Of a stretch of 64,000 nucleotides of DNA, positions 27,712 through 35,954 are shown piece after piece. The DNA lies in assembly GCA_963724665.1 (NCBI GenBank), contig CAVRVH010000007.1, positions 248,001 through 312,000 of the forward strand. The letters are read 5' to 3'. Made by a program: the position numbers and the translations under genes. Within the stretch, counting starts at the first letter, position 1. The number at the start of each line of letters is the position of its first letter. The notes beneath the pieces are model-generated. The model saw only the letters and a list, made by a program, of their open reading frames with translations, made no database searches and was not told the origin of the DNA. The stretch is from DASUPK01 sp963724665. Lineage in GTDB: Bacteria > Actinomycetota > Thermoleophilia > Solirubrobacterales > 70-9.

Positions 27712-28068
27712 ATGGGGAGACTCTTCGGCCCGTTCTTCGTCTTCGCGGGGATCATGCACTTCCTCAAGACCCGCGCCTACGAGCGGATCATGCCGCCCTA
27801 CGTGCCGCGCCACCGCGAGTTGGTCTACGCGAGCGGCGTCGCTGAGATAGCGGGTGGCCTGCTGACGATGCATCCGGCGACTCGCAAGGCCGGGAGCGTG
27901 TGGAGCATCGCCACGCTGATCGCCGTCTTCCCGGCGAACCTCCACATGGCGATTGAGGCCGAGCAGTACGAGGAGGCAGTGCCGGGCGGCCGCAACGCCC
28001 TCTACGCGCGGCTTCCCGTCCAGCTGCTGTTCATCGCCTGGGCGTACGCCGCGGGCGACTGGGACTGA
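27712..28068 (+). CDS. DoxX-like membrane protein
   Basis: 118 residues with about four short hydrophobic segments (FGPFFVFAGIMHFLK; LVYASGVAEIAGGLL; WSIATLIAVFPANLHM; LPVQLLFIAWAYAAG). The early GIMHFLKTRAYERIMPPYVP and the later YASGVAEIAGG are typical of small DoxX-family membrane proteins. Their role is unsettled; some are linked to oxidoreduction. It sits inside the his operon between hisA and hisF, 9 bases after hisA, a passenger with no obvious link to histidine. Confidence 0.8.
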   Translation: MGRLFGPFFVFAGIMHFLKTRAYERIMPPYVPRHRELVYASGVAEIAGGLLTMHPATRKAGSVWSIATLIAVFPANLHMAIEAEQYEEAVPGGRNALYARLPVQLLFIAWAYAAGDWD

Positions 28069-28089
28069 GCACGGCCTACGCTTACGAGA

Positions 28090-28113
28090 GTGGTGCACCG
28101 GAAGCGAAGCTGA
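28090..28113 (+). CDS. Possible 7-codon leader ORF before hisF
   Basis: GTG at 28090 reads MVHRKRS and stops at TGA 28111-28113, next to the AGGAG that serves hisF. TACGCT at 28077-28082 lies 7 bases before the GTG, so an internal leaderless transcript is possible. It contains one His codon. The short length makes chance occurrence quite possible. Confidence 0.25.
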   Translation: MVHRKRS

Positions 28114-28131
28114 GGAGCAACCCGATTAATC

Positions 28132-28944
28132 ATGGTTCTGAAGCGCGTCATCCCCTGCCTGGACGTGGACAATGGCCGCGTCGTCAAGGGCACGAACTTC
28201 ATCGACATCCGTGACGCCGGCGACCCGGTGGAGCTCGCCGAGCGCTACGACACAGCCGGCGCCGATGAGCTCGTCTTTCTCGACATCACCGCCTCACATG
28301 AGAGCCGCGACACAATCGTCGAGCTGGCTCGCCGCACCGCGGACAACGTCTTCATCCCGTTCACCATCGGGGGTGGGATCCGCTCGGTCGAGGACGCACA
28401 GGCGGTGCTCGACGCCGGCGCCGACAAGGTCTCTGTCAACTCGGCCGCGCTCGACCGGCCGGAGCTGATCTCTGAGCTCGCGGAGGTCTTCGGCTCGCAG
28501 TGCGTGGTCATCGCGATCGACGCCAAGCGACGCGGCGCCGGCGATGAGTCAGAGACTTGTGATGCGCCCGCCGGTCACTTCGGCGACGCCGAGTGGGACG
28601 TCTACGTCCACGGCGGGCGGACCAAGCTGGAGGGCCGCGAAGCCGTGGCCTGGGCGCGCGAGGCGACCGAGCTGGGGGCCGGGGAGGTGCTGCTGACCAG
28701 CATGGATCGCGACGGCACCACCGACGGCTACGACCTGGAGCTGACCCGCGCCGTCGCGGAGGCGGTCAGCGTGCCGGTGATCGCCTCCGGCGGAGCAGGC
28801 GAGCTCGAGCACCTGGTCGAGGCGGTGGAGGATGGACATGCGGATGCGGTCCTCTGCGCGTCGATCTTTCACTACGGCGCGCACACGGTGGCCGCGGCGA
28901 AGCAGCGAATGAACGAAGCCGGCATCCCCGTCCGACTGCCCTAG
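28132..28944 (+). CDS. hisF: Imidazole glycerol phosphate synthase, cyclase subunit
   Basis: Forms imidazole glycerol phosphate and AICAR with HisH. 270 residues. Catalytic Asp in IPCLDVDNGRVVKGTNF; the second Asp region IDTKR of the family appears as AIDAKRRGAGDE. Conserved phosphate-binding GGGIRSVEDA and GGAGELEHL. Compared with typical HisF there is a slightly longer acidic insert (GDESETCDAPAGHFGDAE) after the second motif. A Shine-Dalgarno AGGAG precedes the ATG by 14 bases. Confidence 0.96.
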   Translation: MVLKRVIPCLDVDNGRVVKGTNFIDIRDAGDPVELAERYDTAGADELVFLDITASHESRDTIVELARRTADNVFIPFTIGGGIRSVEDAQAVLDAGADKVSVNSAALDRPELISELAEVFGSQCVVIAIDAKRRGAGDESETCDAPAGHFGDAEWDVYVHGGRTKLEGREAVAWAREATELGAGEVLLTSMDRDGTTDGYDLELTRAVAEAVSVPVIASGGAGELEHLVEAVEDGHADAVLCASIFHYGAHTVAAAKQRMNEAGIPVRLP

Positions 28945-29060
28945 ACTGGCTGCTCGGGTCGAGCATGCGTCGTTCGATCAAAGTAGTGCCCCGCGTTTTC
29001 GCAGTTGTTGCCTCCGGGCACCCTCCGCGTTCGCAGTGCACCTGCACGAAGGGAACCGAG

Positions 29061-29264
29061 ATGGCAACAGGAACAGTGAAGTGGTTCAGCGACGAAAAGG
29101 GCTTCGGATTCATCACGCCGGATGACGGCAGCAATGATGTGTTCGTGCACCACAGCGCCATCCAGGGCGACGGCTTCAAGTCGCTGGCCGAGGGCGCAAA
29201 GGTGAGCTACGACCCCGAGCAGGGCGACAAGGGCCCGGCCGCCGCGAACGTCCAGGCCCTTTAG
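29061..29264 (+). CDS. Cold-shock protein (CspA family)
   Basis: 67-residue single cold-shock domain that binds RNA/ssDNA. RNP1 KGFGFI (residues 13-18) and RNP2 VFVHHSAI are complete, and the start is typical, MATGTVKWFSDEKGFGF. AAGGGA precedes the ATG. The 116-base leader after hisF (28945-29060) shows no ORF and could hold a cold-responsive untranslated region, but nothing specific is visible. Followed at 11 bases by a small basic protein gene. Confidence 0.96.
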   Translation: MATGTVKWFSDEKGFGFITPDDGSNDVFVHHSAIQGDGFKSLAEGAKVSYDPEQGDKGPAAANVQAL

Positions 29265-29275
29265 GGAGCAGAGAC

Positions 29276-29422
29276 ATGGCCTCACGCAGCAAGCGGAAGA
29301 CCACGATGGCGAAGCTGGACCGTGAACGCAGGCTCCAGGAGCGTCGGCTTGAGAAGCAGGCCAAGAAGGCTGCGCGGAAGCAGGCGGCCGCAGAGGCCCG
29401 GGGCGACTCCACGACTAGCTAG
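29276..29422 (+). CDS. Small basic protein downstream of csp (48 aa)
   Basis: 48 residues (MASRSKRKTTMAKLDRERRL; KQAKKAARKQAAAEARGD), nearly all Lys/Arg/Ala/Glu and predicted helical. Start ATG at 29276, 11 bases after the csp stop, preceded by GGGAG. It could bind RNA or DNA together with the cold-shock protein; that is inference from charge and position. The final TAG shares a CTAG palindrome with the stop of the convergent propeller gene. Confidence 0.6.
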   Translation: MASRSKRKTTMAKLDRERRLQERRLEKQAKKAARKQAAAEARGDSTTS

Positions 29423-30741
29423 CCCTTCTTGTTCCCGGACTTCTTGTTCGACTTCTTCGGCGGTGTCTGGATGAGGCCGTTGACCGCCTTGCCCTGACCC
29501 GGCGTCAGCGCGTAGATCGTCTTGTAGCCCGTCAGGAAGATCTCCTTGCCGTCCGAGATCACCGGGTTGTACGCGCCGTCCGAGTCGTCGAAGACCTGGT
29601 GTCCGTTTGCAGCGTTGAAACCGTAGGTCGAGGTGTGTTGAAGGTCCGCGACGTAGACCGTGTTGCCGATCAGGCTTGCCGCGCCGGAGATCGATCCCAG
29701 GCCGCTGTGGCTCCAGCGCTCGTTGCCGTTGCGGGCGTCGAGCGCATAGAAGCTGCCGTCGTAGGAGCCGAAGTACACGGTGGGCTCCGTGTCCGGCGTG
29801 CGGGCAGCGACGGGCCCGGCGTAGACGTAGTTGCTGGTGGAGTGGCTCCAGGCGAGGTCACCGTTTGCCTGGTCGAAGCTGTACATGCGGCCGTCGGTAT
29901 TGCCGGCGTAGACGCGCCCGAAGGCGACCGCGGCCGTCGCGTAGAACTGCCCCGTCCTGCCGAAGCTCGTGCCCTGGGAACCGGTCTGCCACTTGATCGA
30001 CCCGTCATTGACGTGCAGAGCCGTCATCTCGCCGCTGTAGTCGCCGGCGTAGACGATTCCGTCGCTGAACGCGGGGGCGGCCTTCACGGCGCCGTTCACG
30101 TGGGTCTCCCAGATCGTCTTGCCCGTCTTCTTGTTGAGGGCATAGATCGTGTTGCACTCGCAGCCGACGATCACCTTGTTGCCGACAATCAGCGGCGAGG
30201 ACTCGCTGCGGCCCGGCAGAGGGTGCTTCCAGACCGTGTGACCGTCGAACGCGGCGAGGTCGATGACCTGTCCCGGCTCCAGGTTCGAGATGTAGATGTT
30301 GCCGTCGTTGTAGGCCGGGGCGGAGGCGTTCAGGCTGGCCACCTGGCGCTTCCAGCGGGCCTTGCCCGACTTGGTCTTGATCGAGAAGGCGAGACCGTTG
30401 TTGTTGATCCCGAAGAGCTGGTTGTGAACCAGGATCGGCGAGTACTCGAGCAGATGCCCGCCCTTGAAGCGCCAGCGAACCTTGAACGGCGGCTTGACGC
30501 CGGGAGCGTCGAGATAGCGGGTGCGCTGCTGGTTCAGCCCATAAATCGGCCAGTTGGTGGTGCCGGACACCGGCTTAGGGGCCTCGCTGGTGATCGTGCA
30601 GGGCGCGTGACACGACTTGTCGCCCGGCCGTTTCAGCACGAGGTAGCCGATCAGCCCGATCACGACCACCGCGATGACGGCTGCGGTGCCGAGCGTCGCC
30701 CAGCGGTGGTTCGCCCAGAGGTTCTTGACGGTCCCGCGCAT
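29419..30741 (-). CDS. Membrane-anchored PQQ-like beta-propeller protein
   Basis: 440 residues from the ATG at 30741. N-terminal membrane anchor (ATLGTAAVIAVVVIGLIGYL, residues 15-34), a Cys pair (SCHAPC), then about seven blades with the recurrent pattern of PQQ-like propellers (IYALNKKTGKTIWE; YSFDQANGDLAWSHS; FYALDARNGNERWSHS). No catalytic residues for a quinoprotein dehydrogenase are evident, so it is probably a binding or scaffold protein outside the membrane. It ends in a Lys-rich tail (PPKKSNKKSGNKKG). A TATGGT lies 9 bases before the ATG on the minus strand. Divergent from the tRNA nucleotidyltransferase gene. Confidence 0.85.
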   Translation of the reverse strand: MRGTVKNLWANHRWATLGTAAVIAVVVIGLIGYLVLKRPGDKSCHAPCTITSEAPKPVSGTTNWPIYGLNQQRTRYLDAPGVKPPFKVRWRFKGGHLLEYSPILVHNQLFGINNNGLAFSIKTKSGKARWKRQVASLNASAPAYNDGNIYISNLEPGQVIDLAAFDGHTVWKHPLPGRSESSPLIVGNKVIVGCECNTIYALNKKTGKTIWETHVNGAVKAAPAFSDGIVYAGDYSGEMTALHVNDGSIKWQTGSQGTSFGRTGQFYATAAVAFGRVYAGNTDGRMYSFDQANGDLAWSHSTSNYVYAGPVAARTPDTEPTVYFGSYDGSFYALDARNGNERWSHSGLGSISGAASLIGNTVYVADLQHTSTYGFNAANGHQVFDDSDGAYNPVISDGKEIFLTGYKTIYALTPGQGKAVNGLIQTPPKKSNKKSGNKKG

Positions 30742-30770
30742 ACGATCCCCACCATAGGCAAGCGGACTTA

Positions 30771-31901
30771 ATGCCGGACTCAAGGGAAATAGACCCCGCC
30801 CGACTTCCCCAGGCGATCGACGCTCTACCCGGCATCGACGCGGTTCGCCCCATCGCCGAGAGAGTTCCCACGTATCTCGTCGGCGGGGTGGTGCGGGATC
30901 TGCTGATTGGGGCACAGGGCGTGGACCTCGACGTCGCGATCGAGGGCGACGCGGAGGCGCTGGCGGACGTTCCGGGGTACCGCCCCGAACGGGACGAGCT
31001 CTTCCTGACCGGCAGGCTCGAGGTTGGTGACCAGGAGATCGACATCGCCCAGGCACGCGCAGAGACCTACCCGCGTCCCGGCGCCCTGCCGGAGGTCCGG
31101 CCGGCGGCGATTGGGGACGACCTTGCGCGCCGGGACTTCACCATCAACGCGATGGCCTACCCGCTGTCAGGCGGAGACCTGATCGATCCGCACGGGGGAG
31201 TCGGCGATCTGCGGGCCGGCCAGCTCCGCGTCCTGCACGAGGATTCCTTCGTGGACGACCCGACGCGCGCGCTGCGTGCCGCCCGCTACGCCGCGCGGTT
31301 CGGGTTCGACCTGGAGCCAGGCACGGCGAAGCTGCTCGCCGAGACGGACCTCTCGATGGTTTCGGAGGATCGGATCCAGAACGAGCTGCGCAAGATCGCC
31401 GCAGAGGAGGACCCGGCCAGGGCACTCCAGCTGATCGTTGATTGGCGGCTGATTCCGACGCTGGACCCGGCGGCACCAGAGCGGGTCGCTGAGGTCGCGC
31501 GGCTGGCATCGGATCCTCCCTGGGCGGAATGGGCGAACCGGGAGCTGGCCGTGGAGCTGGCGACCGTCAGACCGCTGCCGCAGATCAGGGAACTGGCGGC
31601 AGCGACGCCCGAGCGCCCGTCGGAGGCCGTCAAACTCGCGGTGCCCTGGGACCCGTCGCAGCTCCTTGTCGCTCGCGCGCTGGGAGCCGAGTGGCTCGAC
31701 CGATACGCCGAGGAATGGCGCCACGTCCACCTCGAGATCACAGGAGAGGATCTGATCGCGTCGGGCATCGCCGAGGGCCCGGCCATCGGCCACGGCCTCG
31801 AGGCTGCGATCTCGGGGAAGCTCGACGGGGAGATATCCGGCCGAGAGGCGGAGCTCGAGATCGCCATTGCCGCAGCCCGAGGTGAGATTCCAGAGGACTG
31901 A
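30771..31901 (+). CDS. cca: tRNA nucleotidyltransferase / poly(A) polymerase family (CCA-adding type)
   Basis: 376 residues. Class II head domain: YLVGGVVRDLLIG with the carboxylates in VDLDVAI, the template region RRDFTINAMAYPL, DPTRALRAARYAARFGFDL, and EDRIQNELRKI for tRNA binding. The C-terminal half is helical and divergent, with no HD phosphohydrolase domain. The family repairs or adds the 3' CCA of tRNAs; whether this one adds CCA, CC or A cannot be read with certainty. Starts 29 bases from the divergent propeller gene. Confidence 0.88.
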   Translation: MPDSREIDPARLPQAIDALPGIDAVRPIAERVPTYLVGGVVRDLLIGAQGVDLDVAIEGDAEALADVPGYRPERDELFLTGRLEVGDQEIDIAQARAETYPRPGALPEVRPAAIGDDLARRDFTINAMAYPLSGGDLIDPHGGVGDLRAGQLRVLHEDSFVDDPTRALRAARYAARFGFDLEPGTAKLLAETDLSMVSEDRIQNELRKIAAEEDPARALQLIVDWRLIPTLDPAAPERVAEVARLASDPPWAEWANRELAVELATVRPLPQIRELAAATPERPSEAVKLAVPWDPSQLLVARALGAEWLDRYAEEWRHVHLEITGEDLIASGIAEGPAIGHGLEAAISGKLDGEISGREAELEIAIAAARGEIPED

Positions 31902-31924
31902 AGGCGCCTCGCTAAGGTGACTCC

Positions 31925-32401
31925 GTGGTGGACCAAAGCGGACTGACCGAGACGCTTTACGAGCATGTTGGTGGCGATGATGGCCTCCACCGCCTGGAGC
32001 AGAGGTTCTACGACAAGGTGCTGGCCGATCCGCTGCTCATGCCGCTGTTCGGGGAGGGCCAGCCCCACCACGTTGAGCATCTGACCTGGTTCACAGCGGA
32101 GACGTTCGGGGGCCCGGACCGTTTCACCAAGAGGCTCGGCTTCGACCACCTGATCGACGTCCACCGAGGCCTGGAGATCACCGACGAGCAGCGGAAGCGG
32201 TTCGTCGAGCTCTACCTGGAGGCGGCTTCGGACGCCGGGCTACCTGACGATCGGCCGTTTCGGGACGCACTGCGAGAGCACGTCGAGTTCGGGGCAAAGG
32301 TTGCACAGCAGAACTCGAGGGCGAGGACCGACGCCGAGCTCTACCCCCTCCACGAGGTGCCGAAATGGGAGTGGGATCCAGACGGCGAAGCCAAGCGCTA
32401 G
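31925..32401 (+). CDS. Group II truncated haemoglobin (GlbO-like)
   Basis: 158 residues; the trHb2 core GGDDGLHRLEQRFYDKVLAD, PLLMPLFGEG, HHVEHLTWFTAETFGGP (E-helix region) and the proximal-His segment DHLIDVHRGLEITDEQRKRF. Binds haem and oxygen/NO in the cytoplasm; in known relatives linked to peroxide or NO handling. A 25-residue C-terminal extension (DAELYPLHEVPKWEWDPD) is also seen in actinobacterial relatives. GTG start with TAAGGT at 31913-31918, 6 bases upstream, suggesting a leaderless mRNA. Confidence 0.92.
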   Translation: MVDQSGLTETLYEHVGGDDGLHRLEQRFYDKVLADPLLMPLFGEGQPHHVEHLTWFTAETFGGPDRFTKRLGFDHLIDVHRGLEITDEQRKRFVELYLEAASDAGLPDDRPFRDALREHVEFGAKVAQQNSRARTDAELYPLHEVPKWEWDPDGEAKR

Positions 32402-32418
32402 CCGGCTGGTCGACGCGA

Positions 32419-33153
32419 ATGGATTGGTGTGAGCGAAAGGGCGTGCGCTGGCTGGAGGCGGAGCTGCCCGGGGCACGCGCGGCGTTCTCGACCCGGATAG
32501 GGGGCGCGAGCGAACCGCCCTACGACGCTCTCAACGTCGCGATCATGACCGGCGATGAGCGCGAGAGGGTGCGCGAGAACCGTGCCAGGCTCGCCGGAGC
32601 CCTCGGGCGGGACCCCCAGGGAGTCGTCATGGGGCGCCAGGTCCATGGAGCGGAGCTCAGGACGCACGAGGAGCGACAGGAGCCGCGCGTCTACGCCGAT
32701 GTGGTGACGAGCCCTGACGAGGTCGATGCCCATGCGACCTCCAGCCCGGAGCTGACTCCGCTGGTGATGGTCGCGGACTGCCTGCCCGTAGCGGTCGCGG
32801 GCCGCGGCGGAGTGGCCATGGCGCACTGTGGCTGGCGCGGTCTGGCGGGTGGGATCGTCGCCAAGGCGGTTGAGGCCGTGGACGCCGAGGCCGCGGCGAT
32901 CGGGCCCGGTATCGGTCCCTGTTGCTACGAGGTGGGGGAGGAGGTGCTGTCGAAGTTCGACGACATCGAAGGCGTGGCGGAGGGCCGGATGCTCGACCTG
33001 CCGGCGGTGGCCAGTGCGCTCCTGGAGCGTGCGGGGGTGCAGGCCAGCGAGTCCGCCGATCTCTGCACGAAGTGCAACCCGGAGCTCTTCTACTCCCACC
33101 GCCGGGACGGCGAGCGCACCGGCCGGCAGGCCGGTCTCGTCTGGATGGACTGA
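32419..33153 (+). CDS. pgeF: Laccase-domain protein PgeF (YfiH family)
   Basis: 244 residues. Conserved zinc-site residues: His in GRQVHGAEL, Cys in MVADCLPVAV, His in MAHCGWRGLAGGI; also GPGIGPCCYEVGEEV and CTKCNPELFYSHRRDG. In the known family these enzymes remove mis-incorporated L-Ser from a peptidoglycan precursor, and earlier reports gave laccase or purine-nucleoside activity. It lies in the usual place downstream of the division cluster, 2 bases before yggS. I placed the start at ATG 32419, 17 bases after the haemoglobin stop. Confidence 0.93.
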   Translation: MDWCERKGVRWLEAELPGARAAFSTRIGGASEPPYDALNVAIMTGDERERVRENRARLAGALGRDPQGVVMGRQVHGAELRTHEERQEPRVYADVVTSPDEVDAHATSSPELTPLVMVADCLPVAVAGRGGVAMAHCGWRGLAGGIVAKAVEAVDAEAAAIGPGIGPCCYEVGEEVLSKFDDIEGVAEGRMLDLPAVASALLERAGVQASESADLCTKCNPELFYSHRRDGERTGRQAGLVWMD

Positions 33154-33155
33154 CA

Positions 33156-33788
33156 ATGGTCGAACCCGTCACGAATCTCGATGCGGAGCGAGTCCTAGCC
33201 AACCTCGAGCGGATTCGCGAGCAGGCCGGGCCTGAGGTCGAGATCCTCGCCGCCACGAAGTACATCCTCAGCGAGGGCATGGGAGCTCTGGCGGAGAGCG
33301 GCATCAAGCTGGTGGGCGAAAACCGCCTTCAGGACCTCGAGGAGAAGCGTGAGCGCTGGGGCGACCGCTTCACCTGGGACTTCATCGGCAACCTGCAGAG
33401 CCGCAAGGTCAAGCGGATCCTCCCGCTGGTGCGGCTGATCCACTCCGTCGCCTCGGATTCGGCGCTCGAGCAGCTCGGCCGCCATGGCGGCCCGGACACC
33501 GAGATCCTCATCGAGGTGAACCTCTCGGGCGAGGCCGAGAAGGGCGGCATTGCCCCCGACGCGCTCGACGACTTCATCGAGCGCTGCCCGGTGAGGGTCT
33601 CAGGATTGATGACGATGCCGCCCTTCACCGAGGATCCGGAGGGGTCGCGGCCGTATTTCGCGCGTCTGGCGGAGCTCGCCTCGGGTCGGGGCCTGGAGCG
33701 CCTGTCGATGGGGACGAGCCAGGATTGGCCGGTCGCTGTGGAGGAGGGGGCGACGATCCTTCGCCTGGGGTCGGTTCTTTGGGCATAA
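33156..33788 (+). CDS. PLP homeostasis protein (YggS/PLPBP family)
   Basis: 210 residues, a single (beta/alpha)8 PLP-binding barrel. The PLP Lys lies in ILAATKYI, and GENRLQDLEEKRERWGD, WDFIGNLQSRKVK, SGLMTMPPFTED and the phosphate-binding LSMGTSQDWPVAVEEGATI are all conserved. Non-catalytic; keeps cellular PLP and amino-acid pools in balance. Slightly short at the N-terminus. Cotranscribed with pgeF (2-base gap) and, judging from context, with sepF. Confidence 0.94.
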   Translation: MVEPVTNLDAERVLANLERIREQAGPEVEILAATKYILSEGMGALAESGIKLVGENRLQDLEEKRERWGDRFTWDFIGNLQSRKVKRILPLVRLIHSVASDSALEQLGRHGGPDTEILIEVNLSGEAEKGGIAPDALDDFIERCPVRVSGLMTMPPFTEDPEGSRPYFARLAELASGRGLERLSMGTSQDWPVAVEEGATILRLGSVLWA

Positions 33789-33842
33789 TCGGTCAACACC
33801 GGCTGGAGGAATAACGTCCGTTAAGCCGAATCTGAGCCGAGA

Positions 33843-34442
33843 ATGGCGATCAGGGACACATGGAGACGCGCACTCGAGTACTTCGGCCTCGTTGAGGGCG
33901 ACTACATCGAGGAGGGCGAGTACGACGAGGGCGATACGGGCAGCGAGATGGCGCTGGATCCGGCCGTCGCGCCGCGCGAGCCCGCTCGCGGCGCTCCCTC
34001 GCGCCGCGGACGTGGGCGCGAAGAGGACATAGACGACATCTTCGGGGACGACGAGCCGGCACCCCGGCGCGGCCGGATCCGCTCGGTCGATGACACGGCT
34101 GAAGAGCCTCAGCCCAGCCGCCGCGGCCGCCGGGGTCGCGCACCCGCCGGAAACGGCGGCGGCGTCGCGTCCATGCACGTCGTCACCCCGCGAAGCTTCA
34201 ACGATGCCCAGCAGGTCGCCGACGAGTTCAAGCGCTCCAAGCCGGTGATCATCAACCTCCAGTCGACCGACCGCGAGCTCTCCAAGCGGCTGATCGACTT
34301 CTCCTCGGGCATGACCTATGCCCTCGGCGGCGGCATGCAGCGGATCTCACAGGGGATCTTCCTGCTGACCCCAGAGGACGTCGAGGTCTCCGCCGAGGAG
34401 AAGGCCCGCCTGCTCGAGGGCGGCTTCTTCAACCAGAGCTAG
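33843..34442 (+). CDS. sepF: Cell division protein SepF
   Basis: 199 residues. N-terminal amphipathic membrane-binding helix (AIRDTWRRALEYFGLVEGD), a disordered Arg/Asp/Pro-rich linker (about residues 25-105) and the C-terminal SepF domain (VVTPRSFNDAQQVADEFKRS; PVIINLQSTDRELSKRLIDF; GGGMQRISQGIFLLTPEDVE). Anchors FtsZ to the membrane and shapes the Z ring in Gram-positive bacteria lacking FtsA. The linker is longer than usual. Confidence 0.95.
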   Translation: MAIRDTWRRALEYFGLVEGDYIEEGEYDEGDTGSEMALDPAVAPREPARGAPSRRGRGREEDIDDIFGDDEPAPRRGRIRSVDDTAEEPQPSRRGRRGRAPAGNGGGVASMHVVTPRSFNDAQQVADEFKRSKPVIINLQSTDRELSKRLIDFSSGMTYALGGGMQRISQGIFLLTPEDVEVSAEEKARLLEGGFFNQS

Positions 34443-34477
34443 CGTTCGGCTGATTCCAGATCGGGTAGGTACCTTGT

Positions 34478-35923
34478 GTGCTGGTCGATGGGATCGATCG
34501 TGCGGTGGGCCAAGCGACGGAGCGCGCAATTGGTGCTCACCACAGACGCCGGCTTCGAAAGGTCGGCTGGGACCGCGCACTTGACCCTGACGGCGAAGCC
34601 CGATGGGCTGCCGGGACGCCGCCAGCTCGGGACGGCTGCTCACTCGAGGTCCTGATCGACGGCGAGGAGGCTCTTCCGGCGATCGCGGACGCCGTCTCCG
34701 CAGCCGAGTCACACGTGCACGTCGCGGGGTGGTTCGCGAGCCCGGACTTCAAGCTGACGAGAGGCGACGGCGCCAACGCACTGCGAGATCTCCTGGCGAA
34801 TGTCGCAGAGAGAATCCCGGTCCGGCTGCTGCTGTGGGCGGGATCGCCCGCCCCGGTCTTCACGCCCACCCGGAAGACGGTCCGTGCCGTCCGCGACGCC
34901 TTCTGCTCGGGCACTCGAATCCAGTGCCACCTCGACGCTCGTGAACACCCGATCCACTGCCACCACGAGAAGCTGGTCGTCGTCGACGACGAACTTGCCT
35001 TCGTGGGTGGCATCGACCTGACCGAGCTCGGCGGCGATCGCTTCGACCATCCTCGTCACCCACACCGGGGGGAATTGGGCTGGCACGACATCTCGTCGAG
35101 GCTCCGCGGACCGATCGTCGCCGACGTCGCCCAGCACTTCGCGATGCGGTGGAGTGAGGTGGCCGGCGAGACACTCACCCGCGCATCGATGCCGGAACCG
35201 GAGGGGAACCAAACGGTGCAGCTGATTCGGACCGTCCCGCAGGGCGTCTACGACGTGGTTCCGGAGGGCGACTACCGGATCCTCGAGGCGTATGTCCGGG
35301 CGCTGCGATCAGCCCAGCGCCTGATCTACATCGAGAACCAGTTCCTGTGGTCGCCGGAGATCGTCCAGATTCTCGCGACCAAGCTTGCCGATCCTCCCAC
35401 GGAGGACTTTCGAATCGTCACGTTGTTGCCGGTCAAGCCGAACAATGGCGCCGATGTCACTCGCGGCCAGGCGGGAGAGCTGAGTCGGGCGGACGACGGA
35501 CGCGGGCGGTTCCTCGCCTGCTCGCTCTACGCGCAGGAGGAGGGCAAGGATCCGACGCCCGTCTACGTACACAGCAAGATCTGCATCGTCGACGACGAGT
35601 GGGTGACGCTGGGATCCGCCAACCTGAATGAGCGCTCGCTGTTCAACGACTCGGAGGTGAACGTCTGCTGCGACGACGCCGAGCTGGCCGCCAGAGTCCG
35701 CCGGAGGCTCTGGGCGGAGCATCTGGAGCTGCCGATTGAGGAGGTGGAACGCCGCGGCACCGCGGAGCTGGTCGATCAGGTCTGGCGTCCGGTGGCATCG
35801 GAGCAGGCGCGGCGCCGCAAAGCCGAACAGCCGCTGACCCACCGGTTGATGCTTCTGCCCGGAGTATCCCGACGCTCGCGCCGCCTGCTCGCGCCGATCG
35901 ACTCGATGTTCGTCGACGGTTAG
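34478..35923 (+). CDS. Phospholipase D / cardiolipin-synthase-like protein
   Basis: 481 residues with two HKD motifs: HHEKLVVVDDELAFVGG (about residue 165) and VHSKICIVDDEWVTLGSANL (about residue 364), each followed by the usual Gly/Asn/Ser region. The family hydrolyses or transfers phosphatidyl groups. There is no clear signal peptide or N-terminal membrane helix, unlike most cardiolipin synthases, so a soluble phospholipase D is more likely. The GTG start is uncertain. Inserted between sepF and proC, a place where most relatives of this cluster have no such gene. Confidence 0.85.
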   Translation: MLVDGIDRAVGQATERAIGAHHRRRLRKVGWDRALDPDGEARWAAGTPPARDGCSLEVLIDGEEALPAIADAVSAAESHVHVAGWFASPDFKLTRGDGANALRDLLANVAERIPVRLLLWAGSPAPVFTPTRKTVRAVRDAFCSGTRIQCHLDAREHPIHCHHEKLVVVDDELAFVGGIDLTELGGDRFDHPRHPHRGELGWHDISSRLRGPIVADVAQHFAMRWSEVAGETLTRASMPEPEGNQTVQLIRTVPQGVYDVVPEGDYRILEAYVRALRSAQRLIYIENQFLWSPEIVQILATKLADPPTEDFRIVTLLPVKPNNGADVTRGQAGELSRADDGRGRFLACSLYAQEEGKDPTPVYVHSKICIVDDEWVTLGSANLNERSLFNDSEVNVCCDDAELAARVRRRLWAEHLELPIEEVERRGTAELVDQVWRPVASEQARRRKAEQPLTHRLMLLPGVSRRSRRLLAPIDSMFVDG

Positions 35924-35954
35924 GCCGGTAGGCCCTCCAAATAGAGTTCCTTCC

